A stretch of 64,000 nucleotides of DNA, taken from contig NC_132919.1 in NCBI RefSeq assembly GCF_047675955.1, positions 65,948,816 through 66,012,815 on the forward strand, given 5' to 3'. The position numbers and the translations under genes were made by a program. Shown here one piece after another: positions 23,301 to 32,857 of this stretch (its first letter is position 1; each line of letters begins with the position of its first letter). Below the pieces are notes generated by a model. That model was not told the DNA's origin, made no database searches, and saw only the letters and a program-made list of their open reading frames with translations. The stretch comes from Chlorocebus sabaeus (Eukaryota; Chordata; Mammalia; Primates; Cercopithecidae).

Positions 23301-23885
23301 TTTTTCTAGAAGCTTTAATTGTGGCTTTAGCTTTTATGTTTAATTCTATGACCCATCTCAAATTAATTTTTATATATGATGTGAATTGAGGTTCAGTTTT
23401 TACACACATATCTATAAGAGAGATACATATCTATAAGAGAGATACATATATATAAAATACGTATCTATGATATTATATAGCCAGTCGTTCCAGCACCATT
23501 TGTGGAAAAGCCTTTTCTTTCCACTTTGCTTTGCTCTGGTACCTTGATCAGAAATCAGTCGACCACATGAGAGTGGCTCTATTTCTGGCGGATACTGCTT
23601 TCTGTGTGTTCTGGCCGTGACCAAGAGAATATCTCTTGGCAGAGCTCCATCTCCTGATGCCGTTCCCCCCCTTGGTAAAGTGACTTGATGTTTGTTTGTT
23701 TTTTCTCTTCTCTTCTGCCCCAGGGGACTCAGAAGAAGATCCTTGACATTGCCAACATGCTGGGCTTGTCCAACACAGTGATGCGGCTCATTGAGAAGCG
23801 GGCTTTCCAGGACAAGTACTTTATGATTGGCGGGATGCTGCTGACCTGTGTGGTCATGTTCCTCGTGGTGCAGTACCTGACATGA
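8293..23885 (+). CDS. GOSR2: GOSR2 (membrin / GS27), Golgi Qb-SNARE, six coding exons
   Basis: Spliced coding region joining 8293-8321, 14597-14661, 16161-16269, 17125-17257, 20047-20187 and 23724-23885: 639 nt, 212 residues plus TGA. All introns are GT-AG and every junction keeps frame, including split codons at Lys10, Ile32 and Leu68. Membrin is a Qb-SNARE that acts in fusion of ER-derived vesicles at the cis-Golgi with a syntaxin-5 complex (family knowledge). Visible features: an N-terminal helical region (about 1-110) with long charged heptad-like stretches; a SNARE motif about 118-182 with the expected zero-layer glutamine in LRTQRL (Gln154, codon 20170-20172); and a C-terminal membrane anchor about 191-212 ending in QYLT, typical of tail-anchored SNAREs. 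Gly144 (codon 20140-20142), the residue changed in GOSR2 progressive myoclonus epilepsy, is intact. Length equals the known human protein. I see no break. Relative to the human protein as I remember it, residues 2, 5, 18, 31, 67 and 135 differ, several matching rodent-like states. Confidence 0.97.
9045..9600 (-). mobile_element. L1M-type LINE remnant in GOSR2 intron 1
   Basis: Antisense L1 signature: attgtaaaatatacacaaca, atcactaagatcc, ggctgaataatgttcc and gttgatggacacttggatg, in the usual order. Confidence 0.85.
10440..10520 (+). repeat. L2 remnant
   Basis: tatttattgagcacctacta and tgctatgcaccattctc are classic L2 motifs; the adjacent 10575-10680 is MIR-like (tttttcctcatctgtagaat). Confidence 0.6.
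11179..11267 (+). repeat. Two 34-bp near-identical direct repeats, period 55
   Basis: gggcttaagaactgttacct (and onward) at 11179-11212 recurs at 11234-11267 with one substitution. Confidence 0.95.
11935..13000 (-). mobile_element. L1M-type LINE remnant in GOSR2 intron 1
   Basis: Antisense L1 features: gtgtattgattgaccatttg, tatattttctgcacatcaat, the later cttggctattcttggcc and a final attaaatcagcattgaaaat. It is degraded with no open frame. Confidence 0.75.
13001..14215. other. GOSR2 intron 1, unique sequence
   Basis: No exon or clear repeat is recognised; short reading frames here lack protein-like features. Confidence 0.4.
14215..14370 (+). repeat. MIR element
   Basis: The MIR core is visible: gtgtgaccttgaacaagtta, ttctgggcttcagtttt and ataaaatgaggatgataata. 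Confidence 0.8.
14597..14661 (+). CDS. GOSR2: GOSR2 coding exon 2
   Basis: The acceptor tgatag| precedes g-CAG-GTC, completing Lys10 and encoding QVHEIQSRMGRLETADKQSVQ plus one base of Ile32. The donor is caga|gtgagt. 65 nt. This is the start of the N-terminal helical region. Confidence 0.95.
14662..16160 (+). other. GOSR2 intron 2
   Basis: No Alu. It holds a T-rich stretch at 15115-15145 and an A tract near 15730-15745. No further exon supported. Confidence 0.5.
16161..16269 (+). CDS. GOSR2: GOSR2 coding exon 3
   Basis: A strong pyrimidine tract ending in ttttttgtacag| precedes the exon. It encodes [20 protein letters not shown] and onward to AKL, with Leu68 split at the donor aact|gtaagt. 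109 nt. Residue 67 is Lys here; Arg/Lys at this site is, from memory, a common human polymorphism. Confidence 0.95.
17125..17257 (+). CDS. GOSR2: GOSR2 coding exon 4
   Basis: The acceptor caattccag| completes Leu68; the exon continues with [20 protein letters not shown] and a very basic/acidic helix (RRHAREQQERQREELL), ending TFTTN at a phase-0 donor aat|gtaagc. 133 nt. Confidence 0.95.
17258..18715 (+). other. GOSR2 intron 4, unique part
   Basis: No recognisable repeat or extra exon. Confidence 0.4.
18722..18985 (+). mobile_element. AluJ-like, shortened
   Basis: ggacggggcacaatggcaca opens a diverged Alu with old-subfamily features and a short A tail ending aaacgtg. Confidence 0.85.
19199..19266 (+). 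repeat. MIR fragment
   Basis: accagctctgtgatcttgga and tctataaaatggggagg give the MIR core, truncated by the adjoining Alu. Confidence 0.75.
19270..19548 (+). mobile_element. AluJ-like, 5'-truncated, with (TA)n tail
   Basis: Starts within the left monomer (gattgcttgagcgcagg), keeps the right monomer and ends in an A-rich tail with tatatatatata. Confidence 0.85.
20047..20187 (+). CDS. GOSR2: GOSR2 coding exon 5 (SNARE motif, N half)
   Basis: The acceptor tttcacag| precedes GAC-TCT-GAC. 141 nt, both boundaries phase 0, encoding residues 113-159. It holds Gly144 and the zero-layer Gln154. The donor is ttgaag|gtgggg. Because the exon is exactly 47 codons, skipping it would keep frame but remove the zero layer. 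Confidence 0.96.
20188..21535 (+). other. GOSR2 intron 5, unique part
   Basis: No interspersed repeat or extra exon recognised. Confidence 0.4.
21540..21751 (+). repeat. Perfect 106-bp tandem duplication in GOSR2 intron 5
   Basis: 21540-21645 is repeated exactly at 21646-21751, beginning ttcccaccctatctctg; I see no mismatch between the copies. Confidence 0.97.
22996..23269 (-). mobile_element. AluJ-like inserted in the L1
   Basis: tttttttgagacagggcctc opens an antisense Alu with old-subfamily positions (gcagcctcgaactcctgggc), ending tgcctggcct. Confidence 0.9.
23408..23445 (+). repeat. 19-bp tandem duplication
   Basis: Two exact copies of atatctataagagagatac, followed by a degenerate third part. 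Confidence 0.95.
23724..23885 (+). CDS. GOSR2: GOSR2 coding exon 6 (SNARE C half and membrane anchor)
   Basis: The acceptor tctgccccag| follows a long T/C tract. The exon encodes residues 160-212: the last SNARE heptads (KKILDIANMLGLSNTVMRLI), a basic linker (EKRAFQDK) and a hydrophobic anchor of about 20 residues, then TGA at 23883-23885. Confidence 0.96.
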   Translation, partial: GTQKKILDIANMLGLSNTVMRLIEKRAFQDKYFMIGGMLLTCVVMFLVVQYLT

Positions 23886-26480
23886 GCCAGCCATACTCAG
23901 TGGCTGAACAGCATTCCCACGGCCTGCAGGTGTGTGTGCGTGAAAGAGAGAGGGGGACCCAGAGGCCACCTTTTGAAATGTGTGCCTGTCTGAACTGTGA
24001 AGACACTTGGGAGTGATTGTGTTCTAATTTCCAACCTGCTCTGTTTTCTGTGACATCTTGGAGGGGGAGCTAGTGCCACCACCTTACGCAGTGCTTAGGA
24101 AATGAAAGAAGTCCCAGGTTTGTCTCTCTCACTCTCGCTGTCACTGGGGGAGGGAAATAATGGCTTTGGTGGCTTTGTTCACACAACTGATGCGTGCCCT
24201 GGGAAGGTGTCCACAGTGAGCCCTGCGTGCAGGACTGTCCACACGGTTCACACCTTGTCACCATCTGGCCTTTCTGGCTCCTGATAGGCTGGAGCAAAAG
24301 TGAAAAGGAGAGGAAAGAAGCCTCCTTTTCTTACAGCCATTATATTAAATAGTAGGTCTATTCACATGCTCCTGGCCACCTCCCCTGTACTCCAATGACA
24401 TGTAGATGACTAACTGTCAATACTTGACACCCTTCCCTGGAAGCAGCTACCTAGGGGAAACAAGATGCTGTTGCCGATAACAAGATTTTCCACACTGCAG
24501 TTGAGTGTTTCTCCTTTCTGAAGTGAGGCCAGTGTTATTCCCTGGCAGTGTTCAGTCTTGACCCTAGTCACTGATTTTTTCTAGTTGTTAATAGAGTGGT
24601 TGGCTTTTAAGGTTCAGAGATTGGGGCTTGGCACCTGTTCCCAGGCCTTGTGGGCCTTTGCCCCTTAGAAAGTAGCTGTAGGCAAAGATTTGTGATTTTC
24701 CAGTTACAGTCTCAGCTCTAGTTTTAGTATCTCTAATTCTTTGGTTCCCTTCTCTTCCCTGAAATATATTAGCACCTGCCAGCCAGGCCCCCATTTTACT
24801 CAGCCAGTGTGGGCAGATGCCACCGTGGAGACATCTGTAGTGTTTATATCCTTGTAACACTCTTTTCAGGGAGTATGATCTTTTTCCTTCTCTGACCAGC
24901 CCTGGATTCAGGCTGTACTAATGCCAGCTGTCTTGTGGAATTTAGTATAAAGCCAGTCTGTCTTGAAGTCCATCTAATGTGATTAATCACTGAAAGTCCC
25001 AGAAAGACCTAGTTAGTGTATTTTCTCATTTACCACAGGCCTTGCCAACCCTACCAGCCCTGGGCACAGTAGCTTCATGGCAAGACATAAAATGACACTC
25101 AAAATCCTTCAGAACTGGAAACCTGCTCAGTATTAACTCCACCTTTGGTTGTCCTGCCCCACCTGCTATGTTAGTTTCTTGTTGCTTGAACTGTCTTCTG
25201 TCTTATTTCCCTTCTTTTCTGTGTTCCTCTTCACCTCCCTTGCTCCCCTTCCTCCCGCTCTGTAGTCATGTTGGTCTTTTCAGGCACGTCTGTGGCATAG
25301 CTCCCCTTTGGTAAGTTTTCTTAATTGTCACAGATTAACTGAGGTTCCTGGATGGTGATTTCACACTTTTGGTCGGATGAAATCTCCATTGTTCCTACCC
25401 TTCTGGGCCAGAGGGCCATAGGTTTCCAAGGAAGGAGGGATCTGTGACTCCTAAAATGGGTTGGGGCCCTGCCAGAGTTAAAGCAGTGACTGGAGGAGGG
25501 TGGACTGAGGTGTTGCGGCATCTTTAGACCTATATCTGTGTAACCCTGGGGATTCACATTGTCATTTCCATTACACCCAGCACCGCTGCGGTGCCAGGGA
25601 CCTAGCACGGGCCTCTTGGTAATCCATAAAATGGATTCTGAGACTACGACAGCATGGCTGTCCTGTCCCCCAGGCACCCAAGGATCCTGCCAGACAGCAC
25701 ACTTTGGAGGAAGGTCTGCAGGGAGCAGCTGAGCCATTTGTTCTTGAACTCTGGGAGGCAGAAGTCCCCACATCCATCATGCGTGGACCGATAGGACATC
25801 TTTTCATGTTGTGCACCAGTGCTTTCCACATTTGACTAGTTGGCTTTGATGAACTCTCATGCTGCACCTTCAGAGCCAGTTCTCTAGTTTGGAATAAAAA
25901 TTGCAGAGGTGGTTTTTGGGTCTTTACCACCTGGAGCTGGTGGACAGCAGCCAGTGTGTCTAGACATCCAGGAGCGCTGAGACTGCATGTTGTCACATAA
26001 CCACTTTTCTTCACACATCTGCTTTTGGTGCCTGGTGAAAAATAGACCTTGGCCTAACAATATGACTGTCTCCGCCACCTCAGAATGTAGGGATGGGTCC
26101 AGGCTAGTGAAGGAGCACCCTCTAGTGGAGGCGGGGGTGAATTCTTATGTTGAGCTGATGCAAGAATCTCTAGTAGCCAGCCTCTGTGACCTTGTACACG
26201 AGTTTGGTGTGCCTATTGTGATTTAAAACAGGTGGGTTATCGAGAGGAACTTGGGATCTCTTTATTACGTGGACATTTACTTCAGGGGGGACCGTTGTAA
26301 GAAAAGCCAAACTCCAAGATCAAGTAAGTTAGGTGAGTCTTAAATTTTTTAGAAGATTTCACTGAGGAGTTCTGTCCACCCTTTGCCCTAATGAATTTGA
26401 ATGGGTTTAATTTGCGAATTTGGATTTAGACCCATTGTTTTTGAAGCACATCAGCTGAATAAAGTTGAGGTTTATTTTAC
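23886..26480 (+). other. GOSR2: GOSR2 3' UTR (probable) with candidate poly(A) signals
   Basis: Mostly repeat-free sequence follows the stop codon. Perfect AATAAA hexamers occur at 25893-25898 and 26458-26463, the second followed by a T/G-rich stretch. An ATTAAA variant lies near 24344. Which site is used, and whether longer alternative 3' exons exist, cannot be decided here. Confidence 0.5.
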
Positions 26481-26554
26481 TTAGAAAATCACATTTTGTA
26501 ACGGAATTTGATACTCATTTTTGTAACTAATGGCCCCCCTTTTTTATGTTTCTA

Positions 26555-27045
26555 GACCAGAGATTCTCAAACACTACTCCATGGCCAGGGGCTGGGCTGG
26601 CTGCTTCAGAAGCAGTGGGGAAACTTTTTAAAATTACATATTCCTGGGGCCTACCCCAGATCTGAATTAGAACCTTTTTTAAGTCTGTAAGGTGATTTTA
26701 CTTATTATTATTATTTTTTGAGACCGAGTCTCGCTTGTTGCCCAGGCTGGAGTGCAGTGGTGCAATCTTGGCTCGGTGCAACCTCTGCCTCCCGGATTCA
26801 AGTGATCCTCGTGCCTCAGCCTCCTGAGTAGCTAGAACTGCAAGTGTGCGCCACCATGCCTGGCTAATTGGTGTGTGTGTGTGTGTATTTTTAGTAGAGA
26901 CGGGGTTTTACTGTGTTTACCAGATTGGTCTTAAACTCCTGGCCTCGAGTGATCTGCCCGCTTCGACCTCCCAGAGTTCTGAGGTTACAGGTATTAGCCA
27001 CTGTACCCGGCCTCTAAGGTGATTCTGATGTGTGTCTTTTGGAAC
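26555..27045. mobile_element. MER5-type hAT DNA transposon fragment split by an Alu
   Basis: gagattctcaaacactactc, the cctggggcctaccccagatc block and, beyond the Alu, aaggtgattctgatgtgtg with ttttggaaccactg reconstruct one MER5-like element around 26714-27012. Confidence 0.75.
26714..27012 (-). mobile_element. Alu with internal (TG)n
   Basis: ttttttgagaccgagtctcg opens an antisense Alu ending gtacccggcc. The middle carries (GT)n at about 26871-26887. Confidence 0.93.
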
Positions 27046-28074
27046 CACTGTCTCCTAGACGGAAAGCTTCTGTCTTAAGATGATCACATTTGAAAAAACA
27101 CGCTGAACTGGCTCAGCGTACACTGTGTAAAGAGCAAAACTTGTCAAGTCCAAAATAAATTCTTATTGTTTATATCCTACCTTAATCCAAAAAGATTTGA
27201 GGAGACTTTGAGGAAATAACTGGAACAATGAGATACAAAGAAGTGAGGCACAAGAACAAATCAAGTCGGTGTAGAATGTCAACACCAGGAAAAGGAACTC
27301 AGACATTCTAATGCCCTAAGAAATGTTCTGGGGAACCCCTAATTTGACTACTGTCTCAGCGTGGGGGCGGGGGTGACATTTGCTCAAGGGAAAGCCCAGG
27401 CGCTTCATAAACGGCTTACCTGTAGGCCTTACCGGAAGTCAGACGGGGTTTTTCCTGGCTCCATCCCTGCCAATCTGAAACCCTCTCACTCCAGATGTGC
27501 TCCATCATTTATCCTCATTGTGCAGACAAGGGCTGAACTGTGGTTACTCTCTGAAGGCCTCACAGGGAGTCCTGGAGGAGCTGGTCCCTCATCTAGCTTG
27601 GAACCGCAGGCCCACTTAACCTCCCACACTTCCTGTGGGGTGCTCTGCTGGGGTCTGAGAGCTGTGCAGGGGACCGAGACGGTGCAGCCTGCTGGCAGGA
27701 AGTATAGAGCTATAAGGTGTTTGGTGCAGACCTTTCAGATGGTATAGGGCAAGTTCCCTGTTGGGAAATAATTTCCTAACTGGAAGGGGAGGGAATCTGA
27801 AGTAAAGCTGTCCTCAGGCCTTGCCCCTAGGGGGCGGCATAGCCCTATCTGTGGCTGGTGGGCCTTGAACACACTGCCTTAGGCCTGCTGTACTTAGAAG
27901 CTGAGAAAGGAAAGTGTCACTCCTTCCCCATTTTCTGTGTCCTTTTCATTTCATATGGAAAGCACATGGGAGAGGAGTGTTCAGGGGTGCTGGGTCCCCA
28001 AGTGCCATTGCTAAATTGCCCACCATGGAGCCTCTGTGAACCATCCCTCCCTGCCTCATCCTCATGTCCCTCTA

Positions 28075-28245
28075 GCACAGGGTTCCCAACCTTGGGTCTG
28101 CATTGGAATTCCCTCGGGAGCTTTAAAAACCCACGTGTGGGTCTTCATTCACCCTCGTATTGGCCTGGAGTGCAGCTGGGTCATTGGGAGTTGCCCAAGG
28201 CGATTGTAATGCCCAGGGGTGGGGAACTGATGGCTCTAATACAAG
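28075..28245. mobile_element. MER5-type fragment
   Basis: ggttcccaaccttgggtctg, gggagctttaaaaaccc and the closing ggcgattgtaatgcccaggg fit MER5-family elements. Confidence 0.7.
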
Positions 28246-28250
28246 AAAAT

Positions 28251-28386
28251 CAACCCAAAGCTAGGCCATCCCCCATGCACTGTCCTCTGGTCACACCTCG
28301 AGAACCACCTTCAGAGACCAACTCAAAGCTAGGCCGTCCCCCACGCACTTCCCTCTGGCCACACCGCGGGAACCACTTTCAGAGAC
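28251..28386 (+). repeat. Diverged 68-bp tandem duplication
   Basis: 28251-28318 (caacccaaagctaggc...) recurs at 28319-28386 (caactcaaagctaggc...) with about a dozen substitutions. Confidence 0.9.
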
Positions 28387-28639
28387 CAACTAGGGGTAGG
28401 GATGGAAGCCTCATTCTCCCTCTGAATCAGGAAGGCGCCAGATCCCTTGTGGCCATTGGGTGCCCCTCAATAACTGACACCTATCTGCTGAGTAAAGCAC
28501 CTTGATGTGACAGGCCAGCCCTTTGCTGCCCGTGCAGTGCAGCCCCCAGCCCTCCCTACCACACCTGCCTGGTGCTCCGTCCTCCCTGGACTGCTTGGTC
28601 TTCTCAGAACATGCCACACTTTTAGTACAGCTGCACCTT

Positions 28640-28860
28640 TGCATAAGATGTTTCCTCTGAGATGTGCCACAGACACCCCCACAATCCCATGTCACCTCCA
28701 AGAAGCCTGCCCCTCCCCTCCAAACAACCTCTCATACTGCACACTTCCTGGGGAATGGGAGTTGCTCCTCGCCGCAGGGGCCTTTGTGCATCCCGGGCAC
28801 ATAGTAGGCGCAGGCTCCATCAGAGCACTTGAGCCCAGCCTGTGCAGGGCCAGCAAAGCT
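28640..28860 (+). repeat. L2-like remnant
   Basis: ccaagaagcctgcccctccc and gcatcccgggcacatagtag are L2-like. Decayed. Confidence 0.45.
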
Positions 28861-29787
28861 GTTGCAACGAGGCCAAGAGGAAGTTAGAAGGTTCAAGGTC
28901 ACTGATGCCACGAGCCATGTGCTCACATGCCCTCAACAACAGCAATGACTATAGTGAAAGAGGAGAGGCATGGGGCCCCGTGAGGGAAACTGTGTCATTC
29001 AGGACTGGGGAGAGAAGCAGAGTAACCAACTTGTCTGGGTTTTAAAGCTGAAAGTCCTGAATCCTGGTGATCCCCTCAGTCTGATGGTCACCCTAGATAA
29101 GCTAGAGGCTAGGACAGGCGTGACTAATGCAGGGCACCCAGGAAGGGGGCCTCTCGGAGGCTGACTCCTGGCTTAGCAATTCCATTAGTGTGGTTCCACC
29201 AGCCCCTCCTTCCTGGCATCTGTGACATGGTGGCTCCTGGAGAGCTGGCAGAGGCTGGGCCAGGCCCAGGAGGGAAGTCTTCTAACCTCCTCAGCAGACA
29301 GTGACTGACAGTACAAGAGGGGACATTCATCTTTATTCCGTCTTCCAGAGCCCTGGCATGTGCCCAGTCCCAACATTAGCTGTTTCAGGGCGGAGGGAAG
29401 GAGTTGGAGACAAGCAGTCCTCCGCAGTGGTTACAGCAGCCAGAGGCTGCGATAAGAGTGTTGAGCCCAGGATGCAGAGCCTGGCTTCGAGTCCCAGCCC
29501 TGCTGGCAGCAACCATGGGCCACGCACCTCTCAGCCTCAGCTTTCTAGTCTTAGAACAGGGGTAACACCTGTCCCATGTCCCTTCATAGGGTGGACACGA
29601 GGCCCTAATCACCTAGTGCTTTTGGCAGATTCCAGAGGTCTGAAGCAGCGACCCTCAGCCTGGGCTGCTTCCTGGAGTCCCCTAGAGAGTTTAGAAGTCC
29701 TGATTCTGGGCCTTGCTCCCCAGAGATGCCGAGCTACCTGGTCTACACTGGGGCCTGGGCTTCAGAATTTTTAATTTTTAACTTTCT

Positions 29788-30037
29788 TTTTTTTCCTTCC
29801 CTCCTCCCTCCCTCCCTCCCTCCCTCCCTCCTTCCTTCCTTCCTTCCTTCCTTCCTTTCCCTCCCTCCCTCCTTCCTTCCTTCTTTCTCTCCCTCCCTCC
29901 TTCCTTCCTTCTTTCTCTCCCTCCCTCCTTCCTTCCTTCTTTCCCTCCCTCCCTCCTTCTTTCCTCCTTCCTTCCTCCCTTCCTTCCTTCCTTCCTTCCT
30001 CCCTCCCTCCCTCCCTGCCTCCCCCCCTTTTTATTTT
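29788..30037 (+). repeat. (CCTT)n / (CCCTCC)n pyrimidine tract
   Basis: About 250 bases almost without purine; reading frames across it are compositional artefacts. Confidence 0.97.
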
Positions 30038-30315
30038 TTTTGGAGACAGAATCTTGTTCTGTTGCCCAGGCTGGAGTGCAATGGTGCACTCGGCTCACTG
30101 CAACCTCCTGGGTTCAAGCAATTCTCCTGTTTCAGCCTCCGGAGTAGTTGAGATGACAGGTGACTGCCACCATGCCCGGCTAATTTTTGTGTTAGTAGAA
30201 ACGGGGTTTCTCCATGTTGGGCAGGCTGGTCTCGAACTCCTGACTTCAGGTGATCCACCCACCTTGGCCTCCCAAAGTGCTGGGATTACTGGCATGAGCC
30301 ATCGTGGCCGGCCAT
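29788..30315 (-). mobile_element. Alu with a 250-bp expanded pyrimidine tail
   Basis: Antisense Alu body about 30038-30315 ending ggccggcc. The tail side (29788-30037) is an almost pure (CCTT)n/(CCCTCC)n tract. A 15-bp target-site duplication with one mismatch (aatttttaactttct 29773-29787, aatttttgactttct 30316-30330) encloses tract and Alu together. Confidence 0.9.
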
Positions 30316-30706
30316 AATTTTTGACTTTCTAAGGAGTCTCCTGTGAGGTTGAGGTTGAGAACTACGGCTGTCAGTGTGTAAATGGGGTCTTATTCCTGTT
30401 CAGCTGGAAAGACAAGATCTACTCGTGAAACAGCTGAGGTTGAGGGTGATAGTTTAGGGCGGCCATTGCGGTGGGGGCAGTAACCGGGAAGAGCTTTCTG
30501 TGAGAGGGCGAGGTGATGGGTGTGCGAAGGAGAGGAGACGTTGTGGGAGCTGTCGAGGGACAGGAGCAGCCTGGGGGAGGGAGGAAGTTCTAACCAGCCC
30601 TGGCTGCTGTGGGCGCTGAGGCCTGATGTGCTGTCTTCTGCGAGGCATCCTCCGTGCACCGTGCTCCGTGCTGCAGCTGGGAAACTCTTGCTGCTCAGAG
30701 GCCTGA

Positions 30707-30949
30707 GTTCATGCTGCTGAGATGCTACTGAGAGCTGGAGAAGCTGTCAGGCTGCTGTGGGGGTGGACAAGCCCTACTGTCCTAGGAAGACCTGCCCATG
30801 ATCTTTTGAGGTGCAACGTAGTGTGATGGGGTTGGTGGGATAGTGTTTGAGATGGGGATAGCGGACATGGCTTAGAATCTGACTTTCCTGTTTATTAGCA
30901 ACCTAACCTTGGGCTTAATCACCCCAGCCTCAGTTTCCTGTCTGTATTC
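30707..30949 (+). repeat. Local duplication, copy 1
   Basis: gttcatgctgctgagatgct through cagtttcctgtctgtatt aligns along its length with 32541-32781. The right end carries a MIR-like core (cttgggcttaatcacc). Confidence 0.9.
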
Positions 30950-31661
30950 AGCTCGAAACAGAGTTGAATCTTTGCTGGCTGGTAACTCATCAGAGAGGAA
31001 CAGGCATGGGCTGTGCAGAAGGGAAGCAGTTCTCCTCCCTTCTTTCCAGCCCGAACAACAGGATCCACATTCTTTCAGCCAAGACCACTTGGCGCTGCTC
31101 ACCTCCTGGCAACTTCTGGCCTCCTCTGAAAGTTTCTTGTGCCCCAGGCCTGTGGACTGAGGTAAGAGCTCAGGGAGTGGGGACCTCTGTAGGAGGGGAG
31201 AATAATCATAGCTGCCCCCAAGGACCTCACCAGGTCGTTGTGAATGTCACGAGGTAAAACCCTGGAGATAAACCCCTGATTGCTGCCGGGGTGCTGTCCA
31301 AATTATTGTTGCTATATGCATAGAGTGGGTATAAATTCAGTGTCCATGGTGATTTATTCTAGGAAACCATTTCTTTTTTTCCCCCTGTGGCAAAGGGCAG
31401 CCTCTCTTACCTCAATCCAGGGGCCCTGGGAGACCCTTGGAAGGCGGGGTCTCCGGGGCTGAATTGCAGAACAGCAGCTGTGGCCACCTCCTTAGGCCAC
31501 CTGGGAATCGATTCTCTGTCGTCACTCACTTGGAGGGAACCACATTTAAATTAAAAATGTAGGAGGCCTGGGATAGTCCCTTTGTGGAAAAAAAAAAAAA
31601 AATAGCTCAAGCTCAGTATTGCACCCCTCAAAAAGAAAAAGGCAATTTAATAATTATGAGA

Positions 31662-31961
31662 GGCCGGGCATGGTGGCTCCCACCTTTAACCCCAGCACTT
31701 TGGGAGACCAAAGTGAGTGGATTGTTTAGGCCAGGAGTTCGAGACCAGCCTGGCCAACATGGCGAAAGCCCGTCTCGACTACATATACAAAAACTAGCCA
31801 GGCGTGGTGGTGCGCGCCTGTAGTCCCGGCTGCTTGGGAGACTGAGACACAAGAATTGCTTGAACCCAGGGGGCAGAGGTTGCAGTGAGTGGAGATCGTG
31901 CCACTGTACTCCAGCCTGGGTGACAAAATGAGACTTCGTTTCAATTTAAAAAAAAAACATT
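31662..31961 (+). mobile_element. Alu, full length
   Basis: ggccgggcatggtggctccc to an A tail; approximate target-site duplication (a)attatgaga on both sides. Confidence 0.95.
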
Positions 31962-32540
31962 ATGAGATGTCACCAGGCAGCAGTCAAGTGCGAAGCAAGT
32001 GAGGTAGATGTCAGAGGGTGGAGAGCCCCCCCAGCAGTGAGAGGAGGCTGCCTGGAGGGTGCAACTGACCACTGCCCCTGGGGAAGGTGGGACAGGGGCC
32101 AGGTTCACAGGGGAGCAGTGTGAGCTTAGTTCTCAGCAGGCGGGGTTTGGAGTGGATTGTGGAAAGAGTAGGAACATATTAGGGTGAAGCTGGAGGTGGG
32201 TGTGGAGGAAGGCCAGGGGACCCTGACATGAATGCAGATGCAGGAACCCTCAGCTGTCTCTGAAACCAGGAGGGCTGGGGAAGGACCTTGTGCATGTCCT
32301 AGATCCTGTGACCTCAGGAGTTACTGCTCAGGAAGCAGGACAGCCTCCTTTTTGGGGTATGCGTGCAGGACAGGGGTTGTGGTGGGCTGTGGGTTGTTAG
32401 TCTGTCTCCCAGGAGCACCTGGCAACCTGAACGCCCCCTGCTCCCTCCCTACCCTGCCCCAGATCTGGTGAAACCACCAACCAGCGGGGCAGGGCAGAGG
32501 CTGTCACTGCCACACGCCTTCAGAGCTCCCCACAACTTAT

Positions 32541-32781
32541 GTTCATGCTGCTGAGATACAGATGAGAGCTGGAGAAGCTGTCAGGCTGCTATGGGTGTGG
32601 TCAAGCCCCACTGTCCTGGGAAGACCTGGACATGATCTTTTGAGGTGCAGTGTAATGTGATGGGGGTGGTGGGATGGTGTTTGAGATGGGGATGGCAGAC
32701 ATGACTTAGAATCCTGACTTTGCCATTTATTAGCAGCCTGACCTTGGGCTAATCAACCAAACCTCAGCGTCCTGTCTGTAT
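32541..32781 (+). repeat. Local duplication, copy 2
   Basis: gttcatgctgctgagataca through cagcgtcctgtctgtata is the partner of 30707-30949, with roughly 10-15 percent substitutions by eye. Confidence 0.9.
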
Positions 32782-32857
32782 AGGGAGAATAATAACAACT
32801 ACCTCAAGTGGTAGCAGAAGTGCCTGTATTTGAGAGCTTGTCCGTCACTAGAAGTTG

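Larger units (their letters stand above)
22540..23560 (-). mobile_element. L1M-type LINE remnant, split by an Alu
   Basis: Antisense L1: gagatataatttacagacag, ggcaaccactgttgtg, then after the Alu cccatctcaaattaattttt and ttccagcaccatttgtgg. The two parts are in order around the insertion at 22996-23269. Confidence 0.85.
29630..30375. mobile_element. MER5-type fragment split by the Alu at 29788-30315
   Basis: cgaccctcagcctgggctgc, ggcctgggcttcagaattt and, beyond the Alu, gaggttgaggttgagaac match one MER5-like element. Confidence 0.65.

Noticed and set aside
23412..23969. 185-codon minus-strand frame
   Set aside because: Antisense to GOSR2 exon 6 and the L1 remnant; no start context or homology recognised.
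27858..28505. 215-codon plus-strand frame
   Set aside because: It crosses a MER5 fragment and the 68-bp tandem duplication, has no splice or domain evidence and reads as low-specificity Pro/Ser/Leu composition.
29726..30151. Pro/Ser/Leu-rich frame, and a Lys/Glu/Gly frame on the other strand
   Set aside because: Both are translations of the pyrimidine microsatellite and the adjoining Alu.
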